NCBI GenBank assembly: GCA_038222915.1
Contig: JBBRHH010000343.1
Coordinates: 1-6,826 of the forward strand
DNA length: 6,826 nucleotides
Reading direction: 5' to 3'
Source of the DNA: JBBRHH01 sp038222915
Lineage (GTDB): Bacteria > Planctomycetota > Phycisphaerae > Tepidisphaerales > Tepidisphaeraceae
How positions within the stretch are numbered: position 1 is the first letter of the stretch; the number at the start of each line of letters is the position of its first letter. Below the pieces are notes generated by a model. It was not told where the DNA came from, made no database searches, and worked only from the letters and a program-made list of their open reading frames with translations. Position numbers and translations under genes: made by a program. Shown here in pieces: positions 1-5,037 of the stretch.

Positions 1-36
1 TCGCCGCTGAAGTTCTTCGCCTTTGATTCGAGGCAT
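1..36 (-). CDS. 5' end of an unidentified leftward gene (partial)
   Basis: An ATG on the minus strand at 36-34 opens a frame that runs off the left edge, giving only MPRIKGEELQRR. The reason to believe it is the ribosome binding site: the minus strand reads AAGGAGG (50-44) seven bases before the ATG, close to the ideal anti-16S match and stronger than at any other gene here. The peptide is basic and hydrophilic with no signal sequence, so it probably starts a cytoplasmic protein. Twelve residues are too few to name a family. It is transcribed away from everything else in the window, so the bases to its right are its upstream region. Confidence 0.55.
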   Translation of the reverse strand, partial: MPRIKGEELQRR

Positions 37-43
37 GGTTGAT

Positions 44-50
44 CCTCCTT
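44..50 (-). promoter_or_regulatory. Shine-Dalgarno site of the left-edge gene
   Basis: AAGGAGG on the minus strand, seven bases before the ATG at 36-34. It fixes the start of the truncated leftward gene. Confidence 0.6.
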
Positions 51-99
51 GATCGGTTGTTCGGAAAAAGGAAAACGATAATCCGGTGCCGCCACCGTC

Positions 100-128
100 A
101 TTATTGCCCCGCCAGCCTCATACAACAA
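100..128 (-). promoter_or_regulatory. Possible sigma70-type promoter for the left-edge gene
   Basis: On the minus strand TTGTTG (128-123) is followed after 17 bases by AATAAT (105-100). The -10 matches five of six consensus bases and the spacing is ideal, but the -35 is weak. It would give a leader of roughly 55 bases before the ATG at 36. Found by eye, so chance matches are possible. Confidence 0.25.
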
Positions 129-160
129 CGGTCGTGCACCCAGGCCAGCGGAAAGAGCGA

Positions 161-194
161 CTAATCTACGGTAACAACAACTAAGTCGCGGTAA
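161..194. repeat. Imperfect direct repeat, 20-bp period
   Basis: CTAATCTACGGTAA (161-174) is echoed by CTAAGTCGCGGTAA (181-194). The outer CTAA and CGGTAA blocks are identical and 10 of 14 positions match. The starts are exactly 20 bases apart, about two helical turns, as expected of a tandem protein-binding site. It lies upstream of the leftward gene and its possible promoter. No regulator can be named and it may be chance. Confidence 0.3.
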
Positions 195-210
195 GGTGGC
201 GCAAGCAATT

Positions 211-265
211 ACAAGCTTGTCTTTTAGGCGGCCGCGCGTGTTTTTAGCGCCAAGCAAGATGGCGC
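211..265. repeat. Two small palindromes in the non-coding left region
   Basis: ACAAGCTTGT at 211-220 is a perfect 10-bp palindrome. Farther right, GCGCCA (247-252) and TGGCGC (260-265) form a perfect 6-bp stem with a 7-base loop. Neither is followed by a T-run on the strand that would make it an intrinsic terminator; the T-run at 241-245 precedes the stem. They may be protein-binding or structural elements, or chance. Confidence 0.3.
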
Positions 266-304
266 ATAAATAGTTTAGGTATTGGTGCAAGGGAGTGGTT
301 CCAT

Positions 305-484
305 ATGGCCGTGGCGCTCAGCCGCAGACGGCTGGTGATTGTCGCTGGCAGTTTGAACCAGCGGTCCTTGGGCGCGCAGTCACCTTGGAGAGACCCATGT
401 CCAAATGCGCTACCTGCCCGTTGGGATCGAGTCGACCGATTCAATTGCGCCGCGTTCGTCCGTGGGGATATGCAATTGAGATGA
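305..484 (+). CDS. Possible small hypothetical protein, 59 aa (doubtful)
   Basis: The ATG at 305 is preceded by AAGGGAG (289-295) with a 9-base spacer, a good ribosome binding site. The product would begin MAVALSRRRLVIVAGS, a basic stretch leading into a short hydrophobic one that loosely resembles a signal start, then continues as an arginine-rich tail without recognisable motifs. It overlaps the other candidate at 397-591 in a different frame, so at most one is likely real. No family is recognised. The start signal is the only real support and the frame may be noise. Confidence 0.2.
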   Translation: MAVALSRRRLVIVAGSLNQRSLGAQSPWRDPCPNALPARWDRVDRFNCAAFVRGDMQLR

Positions 485-591
485 TTGATCGAATTACCGG
501 CGAATGTATCTTTGTTCAGATGGAATTCTTCCGGTGGGGCACGAACGCCGACCGTGGGTTATTCGCTCGCTGCTGCAAATTCTGGCTGTGA
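397..591 (+). CDS. Possible small cysteine-containing hypothetical protein, 64 aa (doubtful)
   Basis: The ATG at 397 follows GGAGAG (387-392) with a short 4-base spacer. The 64-residue product starts MSKCATCPLG, with a CxxC pair at residues 4 and 7, has a mixed hydrophobic centre (YAIEMIDRITGECIFVQMEFF is split by charged residues) and ends in CCKFWL. The frame is open 34 codons upstream of this ATG, so the start is uncertain. It resembles no family I know, and it overlaps the frame at 305-484. It could equally be chance or part of a decayed gene. Confidence 0.2.
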   Translation: MSKCATCPLGSSRPIQLRRVRPWGYAIEMIDRITGECIFVQMEFFRWGTNADRGLFARCCKFWL

Positions 592-725
592 TACTGGCGA
601 CAAGCCTGCTCCCTGTTCTGTCGCGAATTTAATGCGGTTCAGACTCGCGATTGTTGACGCTGGATCGACGGGCGAAAGGCATCGAGGTGCTCTGCCTTTG
701 ATCCCGGCGATGTGGTTATCAGGGG

Positions 726-1160
726 GCGTGCTTAGTTCGTGCCGCGGGCCCAATGGATTGATAGTTTGTGATGCAGATGATGGCGAGGAGCGCGGCGATC
801 GTCGGGGAGATGTCGTGGAAGGTCCGGGCTGCATCCAGGTGGAGATTTGGAGCTTGAAGGATGCGGGCCGGAGTTGATTACGGTGAACAATTTGGGGGCG
901 GTGGTGACGCCGGCGGGGTGCCCTGGGGGGATTGCCGGTGCTGGCGGCGGAGTTCAGCGGGATTCCTGTGATCGCGGTTCGCGAGAACGGGTCGATTTTG
1001 AATGTGACGGCCGAGAAGATGGGGATGGGCGGGGTGGTGGAAGTGAATTCATATCTGGAGGCGGCGAGGTTGGTGATGGCGATGCGGAAGGGGATATCGA
1101 TGGGAGAGTTTGGGGAGGCCGATCGGTGGGGCGCGGCGGGTGGAGGGGATGCGGTAGGGA
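726..1160 (+). pseudogene. Decayed C-terminal remnant of a DUF3326-family protein
   Basis: Three pieces, spread over frames, resemble in order the C-terminal third of DUF3326 proteins (recalled from memory, not searched). At 783-821 the frame reads ARSAAIVGEMSWK, like the family's 'DPRAAAE-xIS-TFLP'; two stops (759-764) precede it and it ends at a TGA at 855-857. At 847-930 another frame reads ITVNNLGAVVTPAGCPGG. From 929 a third continues LPVLAAEFSGIPVIAVREN and then a SYLEAARLVMAMRKGIS stretch, matching the 'GIPVIAVREN ... YLEA' end. The last two join perfectly if one G is removed from the six-G tract at 925-930. The N-terminal two thirds were not found. The function of DUF3326 is unknown to me. 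The shift alone could be a sequencing error, but the stops and the missing N-terminus favour real decay. The right boundary is approximate, because the frame has no stop before the next gene. Confidence 0.55.
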
Positions 1161-1163
1161 GAT

Positions 1164-1192
1164 TTGACAGGGTGATTGCGGGTCGATTTGAT
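1164..1192 (+). promoter_or_regulatory. Probable sigma70-type promoter for the zinc-ribbon gene pair
   Basis: A perfect TTGACA (1164-1169), a 17-base spacer, then TTTGAT (1187-1192; four of six matches to TATAAT). Transcription would begin near 1199, leaving a leader of fewer than 20 bases holding the ribosome binding site at 1203-1210. This supports a start at 1217 for the first zinc-ribbon protein rather than an upstream start inside the DUF3326 remnant. Confidence 0.45.
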
Positions 1193-1202
1193 GCAGACTG
1201 TT

Positions 1203-1210
1203 CAGGGAGG
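1203..1210 (+). promoter_or_regulatory. Shine-Dalgarno site fixing the TTG start at 1217
   Basis: CAGGGAGG lies six bases before TTG 1217. The open frame continues upstream to 932 without a stop, so this site and the promoter just before it decide the start. Confidence 0.5.
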
Positions 1211-1216
1211 TTGATC

Positions 1217-2098
1217 TTGTCTGTTTCTCCAACTTTTTCGCGATTCGAGCCATCGGGCAATGTTCAGGACGTCGTGTCGGGCGATGTGGCGTGTCGTCAC
1301 TGCTCATACAATCTGAATCACGCGCCGCTGCTTGGGCTCTGTCCGGAATGTGGGACGCCGGTTGCGTTGTCGGTGCAGGGGGATCGGCTTTGCAATTCGG
1401 ATCCGAAGTGGTTGGGAAAGCTTGCGCGGGGGATCAACTTGATTCTCTGGGAAATCGTGGTTGTTATTTTTGGATTGGCCGGCGTGGTGGTGTTGTTCCG
1501 TCACAATCTGTGGGTTAGTGGCATCGTGGGCTTGATTGGCCGTATGGTGGGGCTTGCGGGGACGTGGATGGTGACGGAGCCCGATCCGAGCGGTGTCGGG
1601 GAGGACGCGTATGGCTCCATTCGGAAATGGATTCGTGTGATCGCGATTGCCGAGTTCTCGCATCAGTTTCTGCAACTCTACATCAACACGTCGGCGGGGT
1701 ATTGGCAACGTTTGTTGCTGATTCAAATTATCGCAATGCTATTTGAGATAGTGAGTCTGGCAGGCACGATGGCCAGGTTGAAATACTTTCAGAAGCTTGC
1801 ATTGCGAATTCCAGATGACAGGCTGGCGGCGCGCAGTCGGTTGCTTTTCTGGGGTTTGGGGCTGTGCAGCGGCGCCATGATGGTCTGCAGATGGCTCATG
1901 AGGAGATGGACTGGTCCTGGAACGAGACTTGGGGCAACGCTGGTCGCTTTCATGATCGTGCTCGTCGTTGTCGGGATAGCTGTGCTGGTGTTTGCGATTC
2001 TTTATTTCATCATGCTCGTCCGGCTGAAAAAGGTTTTGGGGAAGCAAGCGGACATCGCCCGTCAAACGTGGGCGAAGGTGAGTGCGATCGCACCGTAG
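1217..2098 (+). CDS. Zinc-ribbon multi-pass membrane protein, copy 1 (293 aa)
   Basis: Function unknown. Residues 26-45 form a four-cysteine zinc ribbon (C26, C29, C42, C45) in the pattern CRHCSYNL ... CPECGTPV, followed by hydrophobic segments near 73-94, 100-119, 166-185, 209-224 and 238-268, so about five membrane passes with the ribbon at the N-terminus. Conserved with the next gene are AGTWxxTxPDPxGxGxD (115-130), LALRIPDDRLAARSR (194-208) between membrane segments, and QxxxAxxxWAK near the C-terminus. The TTG start is chosen because of the ribosome binding site at 1203-1210, the promoter at 1164-1192, and the similar leader length in the paralog (25 versus 20 residues before the first Cys). 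The frame is open back to 932, into the DUF3326 remnant, so an automatic 388-aa call would be chimeric. The ribbon suggests binding to a protein or nucleic acid partner; that is inference only. Confidence 0.8.
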   Translation: MSVSPTFSRFEPSGNVQDVVSGDVACRHCSYNLNHAPLLGLCPECGTPVALSVQGDRLCNSDPKWLGKLARGINLILWEIVVVIFGLAGVVVLFRHNLWVSGIVGLIGRMVGLAGTWMVTEPDPSGVGEDAYGSIRKWIRVIAIAEFSHQFLQLYINTSAGYWQRLLLIQIIAMLFEIVSLAGTMARLKYFQKLALRIPDDRLAARSRLLFWGLGLCSGAMMVCRWLMRRWTGPGTRLGATLVAFMIVLVVVGIAVLVFAILYFIMLVRLKKVLGKQADIARQTWAKVSAIAP

Positions 2099-2116
2099 AA
2101 TGTCACACGCAAGCTA

Positions 2117-2989
2117 ATGTCATCGAATACGACCATTCCGTTGGTGCTATCCGATTCGGTGGATATCGATCTGCTTTGCCGGAAGTGTGCTTACAATTTG
2201 CGTTGCCTGAAGCTTCTCGGTCGATGTCCAGAGTGTGGGACGCCGGTGGGTTTGTCAGTGGAGGGGGATCGGCTGCGGTTTGCAGGGCCGCGCTGGCTTT
2301 GTGGAATCAAGCGGGGGATTGAGCTGATCCTGTTTGGGTTAATTGTCGTGGCGTTGAGCACAGTGTGCAGGTGGGATGATTCGCGCGGATCTCTTTTTTG
2401 GGGCGTCGGGCTGGCATTGCTTGGGAACATGCTGGGCGTAGCGGGTACATGGCTAATTACCCGACCTGATCCGGTCGGCGCTGGCATCGACAAGGATCGG
2501 GCTTTGCGGATCACCATTCGAGTGGCAGTGGTGGCGGCGCTACTCGGTTATGTCTTTTGGTTTTACACCGATTTGAGACAGCATCGGGGACTTACTTATG
2601 AGTGGTTAGAGGTCTTCGCGGTGACGCTGGCGGCGGTGGGCGAGGTATTAAAATTATTTTATCTTGGGGAACTGGCGATGCGGGTACCGGATCAACGACT
2701 CTCTCAGCGATCGAGGTGGCTATGCCTGTTCTTCATGGTTTACGGTGTTTGCAAGCCTGCGACAATCCTGGTCTTGCTTGTGGGTCCTTGGGGGCTGGCT
2801 CGCATGTTGCGCGAAACCGAAATCGGCCTTATCATCGACTCGGCATTTATCGTGATTTCGATCTTGTATTTTTCACTGCTTGTGCGACTTTTGAATGTTG
2901 TAAAGTATCAGACGGAAGTTGCGAACCGAATCTGGGCGAAAGCGGAGATCGTCGCCGTATTGAATGAAAGCTCGCCTCAGTGTGATTGA
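2117..2989 (+). CDS. Zinc-ribbon multi-pass membrane protein, copy 2 (290 aa)
   Basis: A tandem paralog of the preceding gene, 18 bases after it. The ribbon cysteines are C21, C24, C37 and C40 (CRKCAYNL ... CPECGTPV), followed by the shared LSVxGDRL and RGIxLIL block. Hydrophobic segments lie near 66-83, 92-115, 134-150, 165-182, 201-224 and 236-257. The mid-loop motif is AGTWLITRPDPVGAGID (109-125), the second loop motif LAMRVPDQRLSQRSR (186-200), and the C-terminus again has QxxxAxxxWAK (265-275). Identity to copy 1 is clear in ribbon and loops but low in the membrane segments, so this is an old duplication. No strong ribosome binding site precedes the ATG, suggesting translation coupled to copy 1. 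Its stop abuts the hydrolase start. Function unknown; possibly a membrane partner of copy 1 or of the hydrolase. Confidence 0.8.
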   Translation: MSSNTTIPLVLSDSVDIDLLCRKCAYNLRCLKLLGRCPECGTPVGLSVEGDRLRFAGPRWLCGIKRGIELILFGLIVVALSTVCRWDDSRGSLFWGVGLALLGNMLGVAGTWLITRPDPVGAGIDKDRALRITIRVAVVAALLGYVFWFYTDLRQHRGLTYEWLEVFAVTLAAVGEVLKLFYLGELAMRVPDQRLSQRSRWLCLFFMVYGVCKPATILVLLVGPWGLARMLRETEIGLIIDSAFIVISILYFSLLVRLLNVVKYQTEVANRIWAKAEIVAVLNESSPQCD

Positions 2990-3931
2990 ATGACAGATCT
3001 GGAAACCGCATCGTTGGAGACATCTGTTGCAAAACGTGCCTCGAGCCGGTTGCGGCGTTATGGGAAGCGGCTGGTTAAATTTCTGGTGGTGCTTTATGTG
3101 GTGCTTTTGCTTGGGATTCTTTTTGGGCAGGGGTGGATGATATTTCCGGGGAAGACTACGCAGGGGAAGGGGCGGGTGAATATTTCTGAGGCGGCCGCGG
3201 CGGAGGATACGGCGGAGCTGGTTTATTTGAAGACGGCGGGTGGGGATCGGGTGGTGGGGTTGTTTGGGCCGGCGACGGATGCGATGGAGAGGCCGCTGGC
3301 GGATGCGGCGAAGCGGCCGACGATTCTGTTGTTTTATGGGAATGGGATGGCGATGGCGCATGCGGTGGGGTGGGCGGACCGGTTTCGGGCGGAAGGGGCG
3401 AATGTGTTGATTTGCGAGTACGTCGGGTTTGGGATGTCGGGGGGTCATGCATCGGAAAAGAATTGTTATGCGACGGCGGATGCGTGTTATGACTACGTGA
3501 TGGCGCGGCCGGACGTGGATAAGACGAAGGTGATTGCGGTGGGGGTGTCGCTGGGCGGGGCGGTGGCGATTGATCTGGCGGCGCGGAGGCCGGTGGCGGC
3601 GTTGATGACATTCAGCACGTTTACGTCGATGGCGGAGATGGGGCATGCGACTTTGCCCGTTGTCCCGACGTTTATGGTTCGGGCGCTGTTGCTGCATCCG
3701 TTTTTGAGTGAGTCGAAGATTGGCAAAGTGCATTGCCCGATTTTTATTGCGCATGGGACGATCGATGAGCTGGTGCCGCATGCGATGTCGGATCGGCTGG
3801 AGAAGGCGGCGGGGGGGACTGTGACGCGGCTGGAGATTCCGGATACGGGGCATCAGAACATTTTTGATGTGCATCCGGGATTGATCTGGGAGGCGGTGGG
3901 GAAGTTTGTGGGGCAGGTCAATTCACATTGA
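2990..3931 (+). CDS. Membrane-anchored alpha/beta hydrolase (313 aa)
   Basis: A serine hydrolase of the BEM46/ABHD13-like type, probably an esterase, lipase or peptidase of unknown substrate. A basic N-terminus (residues 15-30) leads into one hydrophobic helix at about 29-47, which should anchor the enzyme with its catalytic domain on the far side of the membrane. The fold markers are complete: oxyanion-hole region FYGNG (115-119), GFGMSGG (146-152), nucleophile elbow GVSLGG with Ser187, acid Asp259 in HGTIDE, and His288 in DTGHQ. Its ATG directly follows the TGA of the preceding gene with no spacer and no clear ribosome binding site, so translation is probably coupled. From about residue 45 codons are strongly G-ending, unlike the first 40 codons and the two upstream genes. 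The fold is secure; the substrate is not knowable from sequence. Confidence 0.88.
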   Translation: MTDLETASLETSVAKRASSRLRRYGKRLVKFLVVLYVVLLLGILFGQGWMIFPGKTTQGKGRVNISEAAAAEDTAELVYLKTAGGDRVVGLFGPATDAMERPLADAAKRPTILLFYGNGMAMAHAVGWADRFRAEGANVLICEYVGFGMSGGHASEKNCYATADACYDYVMARPDVDKTKVIAVGVSLGGAVAIDLAARRPVAALMTFSTFTSMAEMGHATLPVVPTFMVRALLLHPFLSESKIGKVHCPIFIAHGTIDELVPHAMSDRLEKAAGGTVTRLEIPDTGHQNIFDVHPGLIWEAVGKFVGQVNSH

Positions 3932-4054
3932 TTGAAAGCTGCGGGGCGGCGGTTGGGCGGGTGGCCGCATTGAATCCTGATGCGGTTTCCTGATAATCGG
4001 TTGCCCCCGTGGCAATGTGTGGCGGGATGAGAGACTTTTAAGGAACCAAAGTTC
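3932..4054 (+). promoter_or_regulatory. Possible mdh promoter and stem-loop in the 123-base gap
   Basis: TTGAAT (3970-3975), a 16-base spacer and GATAAT (3992-3997; five of six -10 matches) make a plausible sigma70-like promoter about 55 bases before the mdh ATG. The same stretch holds an inverted repeat CCGCAT (3965-3970) / ATGCGG (3980-3985) with a 9-base loop and a short TTT after it, overlapping the -35. It could be an operator, or a weak terminator for the hydrolase operon; 6 bp is too short to be sure. An AAGGA ribosome binding site sits at 4040-4044. Confidence 0.35.
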
Positions 4055-4990
4055 ATGAAACGAGCGAAGATCAGCATTATTGGAGCCGGCAATGTCGGCG
4101 CTACCTGTGCACACTGGGCCGCGAGCAAGGAACTGGGCGATATCGTCCTGGTGGATGTGCCGCAGGTGGAAGGGATGCCGCAGGGGAAGGCGCTGGATTT
4201 GTATGAGTCTTCGCCGATCGAGGGGTTTGACGCGAAGATCACGGGGGCGACGAGCTATGAGCCGACGGCCGACAGCGAAGTGGTGATTATCACGGCTGGG
4301 ATTGCCCGGAAGCCGGGGATGAGCCGGGATGATCTGATCAATACAAATACGGGGATTGTGAAGAGCGTGGCGGAGAATGTGGCGAAGCATTCGCCCAACG
4401 CGGTGATCATTGTGGTCAGCAATCCGCTGGACGCGATGGTGTATGTGGCGTGGAAGGCTTCGGGATTTCCGACCAAGCGGATCATTGGGCAGGCCGGCGT
4501 GCTGGATACGGCGCGGTTCCGCAGTTTTCTGGCGGCCGAGGTGGGATGCAGCGTGGAGGACGTGCAGGCGCTGTTGCTGGGCGGGCATGGCGATGACATG
4601 GTGCCGCTGTCGCGCTACACGTTTGCCGGCGGCGTGCCGATCACGCAACTGGTTGGGAAAGAACGCCTGGAAGAAATCATCAAACGGGCGCGGAATGGCG
4701 GGGCGGAGATTGTCGGGCTGCTGAAGACTGGAAGCGCGTATTACGCGCCGGCGGCGGCCACGGTGGCGATGGCCGAGTCGATCATCAAGGACAAGAAGCG
4801 CATCCTGCCCTGTGCTGTTTACTGCGACAAGGAATATGGCGTGGGCGGTTACTTTGTGGGCGTGCCGTGCATTCTCGGTAAGGACGGCGTGGAGCGGATT
4901 ATTGAGGTGGAACTGGACGCGACGGAGTCGAAGATGTTCCAGACGAGCGTTGAGCACGTGAAGGATCTGGTCAAAGTCGTGAAGATTTGA
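4055..4990 (+). CDS. mdh: Malate dehydrogenase, LDH-like type (311 aa)
   Basis: Catalyses NAD-dependent interconversion of malate and oxaloacetate in the cytoplasm, a TCA-cycle step. The NAD-binding Rossmann motif is GAGNVG (10-15), with Asp34 (LVDVP) positioned to bind the adenosine ribose and thus favour NAD over NADP. The mobile substrate loop reads AGIARKPGMSR: Arg85 stands where lactate dehydrogenases have Gln, which marks malate/oxaloacetate specificity, and Arg91 is the second substrate arginine. Also present are SNPLD (122-126), Asp151 and Arg154 (the DTAR motif) and catalytic His178 in GGHGDDMVP. Length is normal for the LDH-like MDH branch and no key residue is missing. The ATG at 4055 has AAGGA ten bases upstream and begins right at the first beta strand. 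A possible promoter lies in the preceding gap, and the propeller gene follows 47 bases later on the same strand. Confidence 0.96.
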   Translation: MKRAKISIIGAGNVGATCAHWAASKELGDIVLVDVPQVEGMPQGKALDLYESSPIEGFDAKITGATSYEPTADSEVVIITAGIARKPGMSRDDLINTNTGIVKSVAENVAKHSPNAVIIVVSNPLDAMVYVAWKASGFPTKRIIGQAGVLDTARFRSFLAAEVGCSVEDVQALLLGGHGDDMVPLSRYTFAGGVPITQLVGKERLEEIIKRARNGGAEIVGLLKTGSAYYAPAAATVAMAESIIKDKKRILPCAVYCDKEYGVGGYFVGVPCILGKDGVERIIEVELDATESKMFQTSVEHVKDLVKVVKI

Positions 4991-5023
4991 CGATTGATGG
5001 AGGGCGAGCGCGCAGGGACTGGA

Positions 5024-5029
5024 TGGAGA
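5024..5029 (+). promoter_or_regulatory. Shine-Dalgarno site favouring the ATG at 5038
   Basis: TGGAGA with an 8-base spacer to ATG 5038. It supports this start over TTG 4987 (overlapping the mdh stop) and ATG 5023, which has AGGGA only 4 bases upstream and would put an acidic residue before the signal peptide. Confidence 0.4.
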
Positions 5030-5037
5030 CGCTGAAT

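Larger units (their letters stand above)
37..725. other. Region without a convincing gene
   Basis: Nearly 700 bases lie between the leftward gene and the decayed DUF3326 remnant. The reading frames are short, overlap one another in all three forward frames, and resemble no family I recognise. Visible contents are the possible leftward promoter (100-128), the direct repeat (161-194), two small palindromes (211-265) and two weak small-ORF candidates starting at 305 and 397. Given the degraded gene immediately downstream, the right part of this stretch may be decayed coding sequence rather than a true intergenic region. Confidence 0.5.

Noticed and set aside
241..271. Intrinsic terminator at the GCGCCA/TGGCGC stem
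   Set aside because: The T-run precedes the stem on the + strand and no T-run follows it on either strand.
559..1307. Long minus-strand open frames opposite the DUF3326 remnant (233 and 117 codons)
   Set aside because: Proline/serine/arginine-rich translations typical of the complement of G-rich coding DNA; no motifs or start signals.
2873..4957. Minus-strand open frames of 333 and 344 codons opposite the hydrolase and mdh
   Set aside because: Arginine/histidine/proline-rich low-complexity products lying opposite genes with intact catalytic motifs; antisense shadows.
4055..4990. Lactate dehydrogenase instead of malate dehydrogenase
   Set aside because: Arg85 replaces the Gln that selects lactate/pyruvate in LDHs, and the RKPGMSR loop is the MDH form.
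4987..5015. TTGACG as a -35 box for the propeller gene
   Set aside because: No -10-like hexamer at 15-19 bases; it also overlaps the mdh stop.
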